Shown piece after piece: positions 1-8,920 of a stretch of 40,921 nucleotides of DNA; positions within the stretch are counted from its first letter, which is position 1, and every line of letters starts with the position of its first letter. The notes under the pieces were generated by a model. That model was not told the DNA's origin, searched no databases, and was given only the letters and a program-made list of their open reading frames with translations. Both the position numbers and the translations under genes were made by a program. Location of the stretch: the NCBI GenBank assembly GCA_948436455.1, contig CAOJIB010000004.1, forward strand, positions 1-40,921, in the 5' to 3' direction. The stretch comes from an uncultured Blautia sp. (GTDB taxonomy: Bacteria; Bacillota; Clostridia; Lachnospirales; Lachnospiraceae).

Positions 1-244
1 CTTGATAGGGCAGGCTGCCCGCTTCCAGATTTCCGTCCTGCAAAAGGTAGATACCTAGAGCTCCCACGCCAAAGAGCAATAAAAAACTGGTCAGCAGCGC
101 AAGGATTTTGCGCCGCCTTTTTTTTCGCAACCGCCGCATAGCCGGGGTATTTCTCCCGGCAAACAGAGTATTTTTCTTATGTTCCTCTCGCTTATTGGCG
201 TTTATTTTCCCTTTTTTCTTAGCGGAACTTTTTTTCCCTTCCAT
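1..244 (-). CDS. Membrane-anchored protein of unknown function, N-terminal part (runs off the window)
   Basis: Only the first 81 codons are present. The ATG at 244 follows a GGAGGA Shine-Dalgarno eight bases upstream. The fragment starts with a strongly basic cytoplasmic stretch of about 45 residues rich in Lys and Arg (it includes KKRRRK). One hydrophobic segment follows at about residues 48-69 (ILALLTSFLLLFGVGALGIY) and then the start of an outside region. This is the topology of a single-pass protein with an extracellular catalytic or binding domain. It lies 70 bp downstream of rodA in the same direction, so it may close the shape/division operon. A cell-wall hydrolase or peptidase is a reasonable guess from the context, but no domain is visible and I do not assign a function. 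Confidence 0.75.
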   Translation of the reverse strand, partial: MEGKKSSAKKKGKINANKREEHKKNTLFAGRNTPAMRRLRKKRRRKILALLTSFLLLFGVGALGIYLLQDGNLEAGSLPYQ

Positions 245-314
245 GGCGATTCCTCCAGCTTTTTTGAAGAATTTTCCTATTCCTAGAATTGGCGGTAAAA
301 TTTCTTCTATATAA

Positions 315-1463
315 TTACAACAGCTCTTCCCTCCAAGTACTTTGATGAAGTTCCTTGTAAGCGCTGCTTTGCAGGCCTACGTTCAGGGCCAGGCCAAGGC
401 CCGCGTAAAGACTTACCAGCGAGCTTAAGCCGTAGCTGACAAAGGGAAGAGGCGTGCCTGTATTGGGCATCATGCCGGTCGCCACGCCGATATTGACAAA
501 AGTTTGAAACATGATGACCGACGCCACGCCGCAGCAGATAATCTTTCCGGAAAGATCCTTCGCTCGCAAGCTGAGCCGGACACACTCAAAAGCGATCAAA
601 AACAGCAGAAGGATGATTGTACAGCAGCCAATAAAGCCAAGCTCCTCTCCCGCTACCGCGAAAATAAAGTCTGTCTGGTTCTCCGATACGAAATTCCCGT
701 TATTGGCTGAAGAAACGTCGTTATTTTTGAGTCCCTTGCCCGTCAGCTTCCCAGAGCCGATGGCCGTGATAGAATTCTGCTGTTGGGCGATGTCGTCAGA
801 ATATTCCTCGTCCTCCGGGTATAAAAAGGACATGATACGGTCTCTTTGGTAGTCCTTGATCAGATGCTGATCTGGCTGTATGACAATGCTTAAGAAGATC
901 AAAAGCATCGGTACGGCGATAAGAATAACGCCGCCGATGACTTTGTAGCTCAGACCTGCCACATAGATCATAACGCAAAAAAGGAACAGCGCCGTGATCG
1001 TATTTTTTAAATCCGGCTGTATATAAATCATGACCAGGGGGACGGCTAAAAGAACCAGCGACTGGGCGATGGTTTTGAAGGTATTTAAGTCGTCCTCATG
1101 CTCCAGGAAAAACTTGGCAAAAAACAGGATTAAAATGATCTTGGACAGCTCCGTTGGCTGGAAGCGCACAAAGCCCAGATCCAGCCAACGGGTAGCGCCA
1201 TTGGCAGAATCGCCCAGAAGACGGACCGCCAGAAGAAGCAGCAGATTAAATATGTATAGGATCCAGGAGAAATTCAAAATCCAGGAAAAATCTATCAAAG
1301 AAACGACAAGCATGACCACCAACCCGAAGATGACGCCCGCCATCTGTCTTTTCTGCAGAGATTCCATAGCGCTGCCCACCAACAGGACGCCGATGGTGCT
1401 GACCGCCAGAAGCCACAGAATGAGTCTGAAATTGTAAAAACGCAGCTTGTATTGTTTTAACAT
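315..1463 (-). CDS. rodA: SEDS-family peptidoglycan glycosyltransferase RodA
   Basis: A 382-residue polytopic membrane protein of the FtsW/RodA/SpoVE family, which polymerises lipid II into glycan strands and pairs with a class-B PBP. Visible family features are the LGFVRFQPTELSKI segment, the QPDLKN motif, the QTDFIFAVAGEELGF motif, and a C-terminal GMMPNTGTPLPFVSYG block that carries the conserved Pro/Ser residues. About ten hydrophobic segments can be counted. The ATG at 1463 has AGGAG with good spacing. The neighbours mreBCD and mrdA point to RodA, the elongation enzyme, rather than FtsW or SpoVE. It is eight bases downstream of minE and very likely cotranscribed. Length is normal. Confidence 0.95.
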   Translation of the reverse strand: MLKQYKLRFYNFRLILWLLAVSTIGVLLVGSAMESLQKRQMAGVIFGLVVMLVVSLIDFSWILNFSWILYIFNLLLLLAVRLLGDSANGATRWLDLGFVRFQPTELSKIILILFFAKFFLEHEDDLNTFKTIAQSLVLLAVPLVMIYIQPDLKNTITALFLFCVMIYVAGLSYKVIGGVILIAVPMLLIFLSIVIQPDQHLIKDYQRDRIMSFLYPEDEEYSDDIAQQQNSITAIGSGKLTGKGLKNNDVSSANNGNFVSENQTDFIFAVAGEELGFIGCCTIILLLFLIAFECVRLSLRAKDLSGKIICCGVASVIMFQTFVNIGVATGMMPNTGTPLPFVSYGLSSLVSLYAGLGLALNVGLQSSAYKELHQSTWREELL

Positions 1464-1471
1464 ACGTACTC

Positions 1472-1729
1472 CTAACCTAAAAATTCCATTCGTTCCTTTT
1501 GCAGAAGGATGGGGATTGTCGCAGACAGGGCCGGGGGCACCTGAGTAATCTGCAGTATTACATGATCTTCATCTACGGCTACATACTTGCTGATCGTATG
1601 TACCACATCGTTTTTTAGCATGCGCATCATTTGTGGAGAACATTCCATACGTTCCGACAGAAGCAAAAGCTTCAGGCGATCCTTTGCCACATTGCCGGAA
1701 TTTCTCTTTTTAAACGGAAATGTCCGCAT
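1472..1729 (-). CDS. minE: Cell-division topological specificity factor MinE
   Basis: An 85-residue protein. The start at 1729 is preferred because AGGAGG lies eight bases upstream. The alternative GTG at 1738 sits inside that Shine-Dalgarno. MinE stimulates MinD ATPase and drives the pole-to-pole MinCD oscillation. The order of features matches MinE: a short N-terminal MinD-interacting part with KDRLKLLLLSERME, then the dimerising domain with DVVHTISKYVAVDEDHV, which aligns by eye with ICKYVQIDPEMV of E. coli MinE. The last 20 residues are diverged. It follows minD after 12 bp. Many Clostridia have MinE, whereas Bacillus uses DivIVA/MinJ instead. Confidence 0.93.
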   Translation of the reverse strand: MRTFPFKKRNSGNVAKDRLKLLLLSERMECSPQMMRMLKNDVVHTISKYVAVDEDHVILQITQVPPALSATIPILLQKERMEFLG

Positions 1730-1741
1730 CCAGTCCACCTC

Positions 1742-2524
1742 CTAATGCTTTTTAAACAGACGCTGCAACAGGCCTTTTTTCGGTTCCAGAGGGAGAAAAG
1801 GAATCTCCTCACCCAGGATCCGCCGGCAAATATTCCGATATGCCTCTTCGGCCATGGAATGATCGCCGGACAAAGGCGCCCCTTGATTTGTGGCGATAAC
1901 GATCTGCTCATCGTCCAGAATCGTTCCTAGCAGCTCCACCGCCAGAATATCCACCACGTCTTCTACGCTCATCATATCCCCCCGCCGGATCATATCCGGT
2001 CGTAGACGATTGATAATTAACGCAATATCCCGCAGATCATTGGCCTCCAAAAGACCGATAATCCGGTCGGCGTCGCGGATGGCGGATACCTCCGGCGTCG
2101 TCACGACTAACGCCCGGTCGGCGCCAGCAATGGCGTTTTTAAAGCCCTGTTCGATGCCTGCCGGGCAATCAAGCAGGATATAGTCAAATTCTTCCCGCAG
2201 TTCTTCGCAAAGCTTGATCATTTGTTCCGGCGTTACCGCCGTCTTATCCTTCGTCTGGGCGGAAGGAAGCAAAAACAGGTTTGGCAGACGCTTGTCTTTG
2301 ATTAATGCCTGCTTTAGCCGGCAGTTTCCTCCGGTCACATCCACAAGATTATAGACGATCCGATTTTCCAGGCCCATGACCACATCCAGATTTCGAAGGC
2401 CGATATCCGTATCTACCAGCACCACCTTTTGATCCAGCATAGCAAGGCCGGTGCCGATATTGGCTACGGTCGTGGTTTTTCCCACGCCGCCTTTGCCGGA
2501 TGTAATCACAATTACTTCGCTCAT
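1742..2524 (-). CDS. minD: Septum site-determining ATPase MinD
   Basis: A 260-residue deviant-Walker ParA/MinD ATPase that binds the membrane when ATP-loaded and recruits MinC to block polar septa. The deviant Walker A motif SGKGGVGKTTT is at residues 9-19, with switch-like VDTDIGLRNLD and the Walker B-like ILLDCPAGIE further on. The C-terminus ends in the amphipathic membrane-targeting helix LLQRLFKKH. The ATG at 2524 has AGGAGG upstream. The minD-minE pair is intact, but no minC lies upstream: the next gene is mrdA, after 115 bp. That gap is far too short for MinC, so a partner would have to be encoded elsewhere. Confidence 0.96.
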   Translation of the reverse strand: MSEVIVITSGKGGVGKTTTVANIGTGLAMLDQKVVLVDTDIGLRNLDVVMGLENRIVYNLVDVTGGNCRLKQALIKDKRLPNLFLLPSAQTKDKTAVTPEQMIKLCEELREEFDYILLDCPAGIEQGFKNAIAGADRALVVTTPEVSAIRDADRIIGLLEANDLRDIALIINRLRPDMIRRGDMMSVEDVVDILAVELLGTILDDEQIVIATNQGAPLSGDHSMAEEAYRNICRRILGEEIPFLPLEPKKGLLQRLFKKH

Positions 2525-2639
2525 CTTATACCCTCCTTGAAATTTTTCCCCAACTCCGGATTTCCTCGCAGGCGTGTTTTTTTGTTTTCAGATAGTTGAT
2601 TTTTCTAGTGGTATTTTCATGCTTTCGTCTACCTTTTGA

Positions 2640-5552
2640 TCAGTCGGTGCGGGTATCGCTGGTATCTTCGGAAGCGATGCCTGTGATAATATCGTCCTTT
2701 GGCTCCAGATCAAAGACATAAGAAAAGATATCCTTTGCCGCCAGGCAGGCGTTTCCAGAGGAATAGCCGTAGGGAATGCGGACGGCAAGGGCGATTTCCG
2801 GATCATCATAAGGGCCATATCCTACGAACAGGCCGTGGGAGGGCTTGTCTGCCGCCTCTTCAGCTGTACCAGTCTTGCCGGCGATCGTCATTTTCAGATC
2901 GTCAAACTGATCATGGGTGGCGACCACCCGCTGCATGCCATTGTGAATCGTGTCCCAAAGAGCTTGAGGAAGCTCCACCTGGCTCTCCACTTCCGCAGAA
3001 TAATCCTGGATCAGATGGTTTTGCGCATCGGTGACTTTATCTAAGAGCGTCGTCTTGTAAACAGTGCCGGAGCTTGCCAAAACTGTCGCATACCTGGCCA
3101 ATTGGCTGGTGGTATACAGATGTGTCCCCTGTCCCATGTAAGAGGGAACGGCAAATTCATCGGATATATGCGGTGCGGATTCAGTGATTTCCACGCCGCT
3201 TTTCTGATCCATTCCCAGAAGCGACGCATACGTATCCAGCTTTTGCAGACTCAAGCTTTCCGAATACCGTCCGTCCGCTCTTTTTCCAAGGATATAGCCG
3301 ATCATATTAAAGTATACGTTACAGGACTGTTCGATGGCGCTTTCCATCGCCAAACCGCCGTGGCCGCTGCGCAGCCAACAGTTAATCGACGGAGTGACCA
3401 GGTCGAATACGCCGGTGCATTCAATACCGGTATCCAGATTTACCACTTTTTCCTCATACCCGGCAATGGCGGAAACCAGCTTAAATGTAGAGCCGGGCGC
3501 CGTTCTCTGCTGTGTCGCCTTATTATAGAAAGGCTGAGACAGGTCGTTAAGGAGCTGATTATAGTACTGTGTATCGATATTGTTTGCCAGACGGTTATTC
3601 TCATAGCCCGGATACGTCACACAGGCCAGAACATCCCCGGTTTTGACGTCAATCAGTACCGCGGAGGCCGAGCACGGATTGAGCGCCAGCTGCGCGGGAG
3701 TGATCTCCAGCGTCGTTATTTTGCTGATCATAAAATCGCTTGCGGAGAGGCTGCCGGATAAGAGACGTTCGTAAGAATCGTCTCCCTCCTGGGACGTGAG
3801 GACGCCCTGATCATACAACGCAATACACAATTCCTGACCGGATAGTGTGTCTTCTTGCAGCATATAATGGTACAAAAGCCGGCTAAAAGCCGTATCCGTC
3901 TTTAAGTAATCCGCCAGATAATCCGCCAGCGCCTGATAAACTTCCGTGGAATCCAGATAGTCACCCTCCGGCGCCGCTTCAGAAATATCAATCCAATTCT
4001 GACTGGCGGCATAGGTTAGATACTGGCGTAGACTGATTGTACCTTCGTTCATATAAGCCAGATAAGTTTCGTCTGTTTTATCTATGGCGTCCGCCGACAA
4101 AACGCCCAGTGTATCTGTGAGCAGATCCTGCACAATATAATCCAGGTATTCATGCATTTCCTCATCCAGATCCTTGTAAGGGCTGGCGTCTGTGCCTGTC
4201 AGCTCTGTCCTTATTCTATCAAAAATTTGCTGCTGCTTTTGTTGAAACTTGGCGTAAATATTTTTTTCTGTATCGGAAGCGTCCGTCTGTGAAAAATGCT
4301 GAACGTCCAGCACGTTATTGTTGATCAATGCAAAAAACACATCGTAAATAGGTATGCGAATTTGCGTTTTATCTGTAATGCTGTCCGCATCAAAAGTTTT
4401 GACGTAATCAATATGCGAAATGACGACACCGGCGACCTGCTGCTCCAGGATGTGGTAAATAGCCTCCTGCCAGTCTTTATCGATGGTCAGATGTACATCG
4501 CTGCCGGCCGTAGGCGCAATATGAGAATCTTTTTCGATTTCCAGCACCTTTCCCATTTTATCTACGTATACGGTTTCTTCCCCGTCGTAGCCCTGCAGAT
4601 CCAATTCCATATATTGTTCGATCCCCGTCTTGCCAATGATGGCGTCCGCCGGGTAATCTGGATTTTTCTTCCGAAGCTCTGCAAGCTCTTCAGTCGAAGC
4701 TTTGCCCGTATAACCTACGATGGAAGAATAATAGGGGCCGTCCTCATAACAGCGAATGGAATCTTCCACCACGTCGATGCCCTGCAGCTCGCTCTGATTT
4801 TCCATGATTGTGGCTACTGTCTCTTCACTGACGTCCGTGGCGATGGTCACAGGCATATATTTCATAAAGCTATTGGTGGATAAGGCATACCGCATGATGC
4901 ACATGTCCAGAAGCTCCGCCGGAGAATAGCTGGCGGGAAGGCTGTTCGCGTCCAGCTCCTCCTGGCTGTAGGCGTCTTCGCCGGTAAGTAATATGGAAAA
5001 GCGCTCCGGCCCCGCCAGATAATCCATCATCTCTGCAGCCGTCGAATGTACCTTCTCTGGTTCGGACGCTTTAAAGTCGTCAATCAGCGCATAACCGTAA
5101 ATGTCCGCCCGGAAGCGGTCCAAATTTGTTCCCTCTTCCAGGTCATAGGCATATTCCCCCTGGTCGTTAAGCACCACATGGAAGCTATGATCTACCTGAT
5201 CCCCGTTTTCTGTCAGAATTTGCAAAATCCGGTAAGCAACGCCGTTGAGCTTTAAATTTTTTTCTCTGGTCGTCTCGTAGGAGCCGTTATCCTCCAGCGT
5301 CAGAGAATAGGACAACAGATTCGAGGCCAGCACCTTTCCATTGCGATCGTAAATATTTCCCCGGGTGCTCTTGATGGTGCGCTTTTTCGTTGTCAGAGAA
5401 GCAAAGTCCGTGACGTATGTGTCGCCTTCGATAATCTGCAGTTTAAAAAGATGGCGCATCAGCGTAAAGCATAAAAGGAAAAAGAACGCCAGTAAAATGG
5501 TTGTTCGCTGAATCTTGAATTTTTTAAAGAATTTTTTTATTTTACCAGCCAA
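2640..5552 (-). CDS. mrdA: Class-B penicillin-binding protein 2, elongation transpeptidase, with a large insert
   Basis: A 970-residue single-pass transpeptidase that cross-links peptidoglycan beside RodA. A basic N-terminus and one transmembrane helix (about 17-36) are followed by the PBP dimerisation domain with the conserved STRGNIYDRNG block. The transpeptidase motifs are S688-T-F-K (in APGSTFKL), S743-C-N, and K893-T-G. The protein is 250-300 residues longer than typical PBP2. The excess lies at about residues 385-628, between LTIDKDWQEA and VLIDVKTGDVLA, and is acidic and tyrosine-rich. This large form is, from memory, usual in Lachnospiraceae. The start is TTG at 5552 with AGAGG eight bases upstream, and there is no better start before the membrane helix. 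It overlaps mreD by 16 bp. Confidence 0.95.
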   Translation of the reverse strand: MAGKIKKFFKKFKIQRTTILLAFFFLLCFTLMRHLFKLQIIEGDTYVTDFASLTTKKRTIKSTRGNIYDRNGKVLASNLLSYSLTLEDNGSYETTREKNLKLNGVAYRILQILTENGDQVDHSFHVVLNDQGEYAYDLEEGTNLDRFRADIYGYALIDDFKASEPEKVHSTAAEMMDYLAGPERFSILLTGEDAYSQEELDANSLPASYSPAELLDMCIMRYALSTNSFMKYMPVTIATDVSEETVATIMENQSELQGIDVVEDSIRCYEDGPYYSSIVGYTGKASTEELAELRKKNPDYPADAIIGKTGIEQYMELDLQGYDGEETVYVDKMGKVLEIEKDSHIAPTAGSDVHLTIDKDWQEAIYHILEQQVAGVVISHIDYVKTFDADSITDKTQIRIPIYDVFFALINNNVLDVQHFSQTDASDTEKNIYAKFQQKQQQIFDRIRTELTGTDASPYKDLDEEMHEYLDYIVQDLLTDTLGVLSADAIDKTDETYLAYMNEGTISLRQYLTYAASQNWIDISEAAPEGDYLDSTEVYQALADYLADYLKTDTAFSRLLYHYMLQEDTLSGQELCIALYDQGVLTSQEGDDSYERLLSGSLSASDFMISKITTLEITPAQLALNPCSASAVLIDVKTGDVLACVTYPGYENNRLANNIDTQYYNQLLNDLSQPFYNKATQQRTAPGSTFKLVSAIAGYEEKVVNLDTGIECTGVFDLVTPSINCWLRSGHGGLAMESAIEQSCNVYFNMIGYILGKRADGRYSESLSLQKLDTYASLLGMDQKSGVEITESAPHISDEFAVPSYMGQGTHLYTTSQLARYATVLASSGTVYKTTLLDKVTDAQNHLIQDYSAEVESQVELPQALWDTIHNGMQRVVATHDQFDDLKMTIAGKTGTAEEAADKPSHGLFVGYGPYDDPEIALAVRIPYGYSSGNACLAAKDIFSYVFDLEPKDDIITGIASEDTSDTRTD

Positions 5553-6064
5553 ATCGTGTTCCTCTCTTTTCTGTCCGTATCCTGAAAGCGGTGATTAATC
5601 TGATAAAAGAACCGGTAAAGGATTACTGTCCAGATTACAGTGACTAAAAGCTCCGGAATGATGATTCGCATGAGGTAAAAGCCGAAATTTAAGCGGCTTC
5701 GCAAAAGAAACTGCAGTCCGTAGACCGCCAGGCCGTAAAACAGATCGCCTACGGCCACCATCGCGGCTGGAACCCGTAGCGTATTATCGTAATAAATCTT
5801 ATAAAAGAAGCCCGACAGATACCCGATATACATGTATAAAAGGGCATAAAACCCTGGCAGAGTGCCATAAAAGACGTCAATCAGCAGTCCGGAAAAGAAT
5901 CCTACGAAAATACCGGATTTTTTCCCGCGCATCAATCCCATGGAAACGCATAGAATCAGCAGCAGATTCGGCGTAATACTGGCCAGAGAGATGCTTTTGA
6001 ACAATGTACACTGCAAAAAAAAGCAGCTGACGATCATCACAAGCAACATGATCTTACTCTTCAT
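5537..6064 (-). CDS. mreD: Rod shape-determining protein MreD
   Basis: A 175-residue hydrophobic protein with about five or six membrane segments. MreD is a poorly conserved integral membrane part of the elongasome. Identification rests on size, hydrophobicity and position between mreC and mrdA, supported by family-like segments such as TPNLLLILCVSMGLMRGKKSG and GFFSGLLIDVF near the N-terminus. Its ATG at 6064 lies inside the end of mreC (11-bp overlap), with GGAGAG ten bases upstream. Its own end overlaps mrdA by 16 bp. These overlaps indicate translational coupling of mreC-mreD-mrdA. Confidence 0.92.
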   Translation of the reverse strand: MKSKIMLLVMIVSCFFLQCTLFKSISLASITPNLLLILCVSMGLMRGKKSGIFVGFFSGLLIDVFYGTLPGFYALLYMYIGYLSGFFYKIYYDNTLRVPAAMVAVGDLFYGLAVYGLQFLLRSRLNFGFYLMRIIIPELLVTVIWTVILYRFFYQINHRFQDTDRKERNTIWLVK

Positions 6065-6962
6065 CGGGTTCTGGCTCTCCTTCCTGTGTCTGTTCGTCCG
6101 CTGTATTCCCCGTTCCCAGGTTTTGCTTTAGCGTTGTGATTACTAGCACCTCTCGCAGATGGCGGAAATCCACCGGTGACACGATCGTCCCTGCCTTCGT
6201 CAGATTATTGTCGTCAAAGGTGATTTCGCTGATATAGCCGACAAAAATTCCCTCCAGAAATTTGTCGCTGATATTGGAGGTGATCATTCTCTCTCCTACT
6301 TGGATCTTGTCTTCTTCGTCGTATAGCTGAGAAAAACGCAGCTTTCCTTCATCAATCAGCTGGAGATCGCCTTCGATAACACAAGTATCCGAACTGCTGG
6401 TAGTCATGGCGCTGACGTTGCTGCTGTCGTCAATGATTGCCCGTACTGTGGACCAATGGCTGCTGGCCTCGGTAACGATGCCGACCAGGCCCGTACCTGC
6501 GAGCACATTGGCGTCTTTTTGGATGCCGTCGGCCGTTCCCTTGTCAATGATAAACGTATTATACCAGTTTCCGGGGTCTTTCGAGATGATCTTTGCCATG
6601 ACTTTTGGATACTGGCTGTATTCCTGATCCAGCTCATAAAGCTCCTTTAGTCTAGCCAGTTCGCCCTGCTGTTGAATCAGCGCGTTATTTTCCGTCGTAA
6701 GGGTTTCGATCTTTTCTTTTAATTTTTCATTTTCATCCTGCAGTGCCTGCTTATCCTCAAAATCCTTCTGGACTTCCACCAGAAAACCGCCGATCGTATT
6801 GATTGCCTTTTCGAAAGGAATCACAACAGTTCCGGCCATTTCCCGCATTCCCTGCGTGGAAAAGCCTGCGGAAAAGGCGGCGGCTATCATACTGACGCAA
6901 AGAAGCGTCATCAGCACCAAAATATGTTTACTTTTTAAATAAAACTGCTGCTTTTTTTTCAT
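6054..6962 (-). CDS. mreC: Rod shape-determining protein MreC
   Basis: A 302-residue bitopic protein that scaffolds the elongation machinery outside the membrane. It has a short basic N-terminus, one transmembrane helix (about residues 13-31), a coiled coil (about 65-110, with ENEKLKEKIETLTTENNAL), then the two beta-barrel domains. Family signatures include IISKDPGNWYNTFIIDKG, the GLVGIV turn and VSPVDFRHLREVLVI near the C-terminus. The tail is acidic (EGEPEPDEE). The gene starts eight bases after mreB and overlaps mreD by 11 bp. Length is normal. Confidence 0.95.
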   Translation of the reverse strand: MKKKQQFYLKSKHILVLMTLLCVSMIAAAFSAGFSTQGMREMAGTVVIPFEKAINTIGGFLVEVQKDFEDKQALQDENEKLKEKIETLTTENNALIQQQGELARLKELYELDQEYSQYPKVMAKIISKDPGNWYNTFIIDKGTADGIQKDANVLAGTGLVGIVTEASSHWSTVRAIIDDSSNVSAMTTSSSDTCVIEGDLQLIDEGKLRFSQLYDEEDKIQVGERMITSNISDKFLEGIFVGYISEITFDDNNLTKAGTIVSPVDFRHLREVLVITTLKQNLGTGNTADEQTQEGEPEPDEE

Positions 6963-6970
6963 GACTTACC

Positions 6971-8008
6971 TCAGAATCCATTCCGATCCTTTATTTTCCG
7001 CTGTTTTAAGGGTTTTGCCCATTTTTGCAGATCTTTACTCTTTATAATCTTTTCCAATCCTGTGATCGTGCAAGAATCGTACAGCCCGGATAGATTAAAG
7101 CTGTAACCGCAGACGGCGGCCAGATGCTTTTCAATGCCGGGCAGCCTTGTGCTGCCTCCGGTCAGATGGATGCCTGTCTTGGCGATGTGGTAGGCAATCT
7201 GCGGCGGCGTCCTCTCCAGAAATTTCCTGATTTCTTCTCCGATGGCGTTTAAGCAGTTCATAATGCCGTCGTTGACCACATTGGCATAGACGACCTCCTC
7301 CTTTGGAAGTCCCGTCAGGCTATCGATCCCTACGACCTTCCTAGCTTCTTTTCCGTCGGTGTCGGTCATTCGCCCCATGGCCACTTTCAGCCTTCGGGCC
7401 GTACGAGTGCCGATATGTAGATGATACCGCCGGCGGATTTCGCCGCAGATGGCCTCGTTGATCTGCCGACCGCCTAAGGGAACCATCCGGCTGATAATTA
7501 CCCGGTCGTCCGCCAGGATGGACATTTCCGTACTCTGAGCGCCGATGTTGATGATCATATTCCCTTTAGGGGATTCTGGCGCGATTCCAAGAGCAATGGC
7601 GTCCGCCACAGGCTTTTCTACGATAAATACCCGGTTATTTTGGAGTCGTCCGCCGTTGGCTACGGCGTAGTAAGCTCTTTTTTCTATTTGCGTGATATCC
7701 GCCGGTACTGCAAAATATAAAATAGAGCCAAAGCGGATTTTCCAGTCGATTTGGTGCAGCATACTGTATAAAGAAGCCTCTGCTGACGCCAGATCTGCGA
7801 TCATCCCAAAGGCCATCGGAGACGCCACCTGGATACTTGCAGGCGCCTTTTCAAACATTTCATAGGCTTCGTTTCCCACGGCGATGACCCGTTCCTTATC
7901 TCTGACAGCCACCATATTTTTTTCAATAAAACTTTTGTTTCTGTTCTGGGAATAGATCTTGATGGTACTCGTCCCCAGATCCACTCCGTATGTATTTTGA
8001 AACAGCAT
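6971..8008 (-). CDS. mreB: Divergent MreB-type actin-like protein
   Basis: A 345-residue actin-fold ATPase expected to form membrane filaments that organise elongation. The phosphate-1 loop reads YGVDLGTSTIKIY (residues 7-19) where canonical MreB has GIDLGTANTLVY. The PxxxGxIAD segment is present as PMAFGMIADL. The phosphate-2 region reads MIINIGAQSTEMSIL rather than the usual VVDIGGGTTEVAV, and GIHLTGGSTRLPGIEKHLA matches the adenosine motif. It is therefore clearly in the family but more diverged than MreB or Mbl. Its place directly before mreC supports the mreB name. GGAGGA precedes the ATG at 8008. A second, more typical MreB may exist elsewhere in the genome. Confidence 0.88.
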   Translation of the reverse strand: MLFQNTYGVDLGTSTIKIYSQNRNKSFIEKNMVAVRDKERVIAVGNEAYEMFEKAPASIQVASPMAFGMIADLASAEASLYSMLHQIDWKIRFGSILYFAVPADITQIEKRAYYAVANGGRLQNNRVFIVEKPVADAIALGIAPESPKGNMIINIGAQSTEMSILADDRVIISRMVPLGGRQINEAICGEIRRRYHLHIGTRTARRLKVAMGRMTDTDGKEARKVVGIDSLTGLPKEEVVYANVVNDGIMNCLNAIGEEIRKFLERTPPQIAYHIAKTGIHLTGGSTRLPGIEKHLAAVCGYSFNLSGLYDSCTITGLEKIIKSKDLQKWAKPLKQRKIKDRNGF

Positions 8009-8023
8009 GGCAATCCTCCGTCT

Positions 8024-8773
8024 TCATAACAGCTTCTGTTCCCGGAAGCTTACATACTGCCGATCCCCGATAACGATATGGTCCAGTAAATGCACATCCA
8101 ACAGCTCTCCTGCTTGGAAGATGCGCTGGGTGATCGCAATATCCTCCTTACTTGGCGCGGCGTCGCCGCTGGGATGGTTGTGGATCAGGATCAGGTGCAC
8201 CGCTTGGTATTTTAAAGCGCGTAAAAACAGATCTCTTGGAGAAATCAAGGATGCGTTTACCGTCCCGCGGCTTACGATCTCCTCTCCAAGAAGATGGTTT
8301 TTGGTGTCCAGCATCATGCACAGAAGCACTTCCTGCTCTTTATGGCGAAGAGACTCCATATAATAATTTGCGATGGTCTCCGGATGATCATAAGAGAGCT
8401 CGTCTTTGGCCAGCGTCTGCGCCATCCGCACAGAGAGCTCCGCGATACATTTGAGCTGGATGGCTTTGACCTTGCCGATTCCCCGGATCTTTAAAAGCTC
8501 CTGTAAAGTGAAATGGTGCAGTCCCAAAAGGCCCTTATTTTTCCCGTGCAGCGCCTGCAAAACCGCATCCGATAGTTCCAAAGAAGAATGTCCGCAAACG
8601 CCCGTACGGAGAATGACGGCTAAAAGCTCTGTATCCGTCAAAGCGCCCGGTCCTCTGGCCAGGCATTTTTCGTAGGGGCGCTGCTCCGGCGGCATTTCCG
8701 CAATCAGGCTCCCTTTTACGGGTTCAGTAACAAAAGATGCCAAAGAGGCATCCTGCCGCGTGTGTTTTGTCAT
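8024..8773 (-). CDS. radC: RadC/YsxA-family JAB1/MPN-domain protein
   Basis: A 249-residue protein. An N-terminal helix-hairpin-helix-like part (LLKIRGIGKVKAIQLKCI) is followed by a JAMM domain with H198-x-H200 in HNHPSGD, then S208 and D211. This is the complete metal-binding set. The fold predicts a metalloprotease- or nuclease-like activity, but RadC's cellular role is unsettled and the old repair assignment was withdrawn. The start is placed at 8773 because GGGAGGA lies just upstream. The GTG at 8785 would put the Shine-Dalgarno inside the gene. radC before mreB is a widely conserved arrangement. It is the first gene of the shape operon here. Confidence 0.94.
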   Translation of the reverse strand: MTKHTRQDASLASFVTEPVKGSLIAEMPPEQRPYEKCLARGPGALTDTELLAVILRTGVCGHSSLELSDAVLQALHGKNKGLLGLHHFTLQELLKIRGIGKVKAIQLKCIAELSVRMAQTLAKDELSYDHPETIANYYMESLRHKEQEVLLCMMLDTKNHLLGEEIVSRGTVNASLISPRDLFLRALKYQAVHLILIHNHPSGDAAPSKEDIAITQRIFQAGELLDVHLLDHIVIGDRQYVSFREQKLL

Positions 8774-8864
8774 ATATCCTCCCACCTACTCGCTGTCCCC
8801 CGAATCTGTGGATGCAAAGAATTCTGCATTTTATAGTTCTATAAGCTACGCATAAAACAAAATT

Positions 8865-8893
8865 ATTTTAGCATAGAACCTCCAGGATGTACA
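8865..8893 (-). promoter_or_regulatory. Candidate sigma-A promoter of the radC-mreBCD-mrdA-minDE-rodA operon
   Basis: On the minus strand a TGTACA -35 (8888-8893, 4/6) is 17 bp from a TAAAAT -10 (8865-8870, 5/6) preceded by TG in the extended -10 position. A 7-bp inverted repeat (GTTCTAT/ATAGAAC) follows between -10 and radC. It sits in the 147-bp gap between the end of the flavoprotein gene and radC, the only sizeable gap upstream of the cluster. Confidence 0.5.
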
Positions 8894-8920
8894 CCATCTC
8901 CGGAAATTTTTAGATAAATT

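Noticed and set aside
2525..2639. Remnant of minC between mrdA and minD
   Set aside because: Only a 10-codon frame is present and nothing resembles MinC.
3102..3761. Long open frame (219 codons) on the plus strand
   Set aside because: It lies fully opposite mrdA, has no family match and no ribosome site, and reflects codon bias of the real gene.
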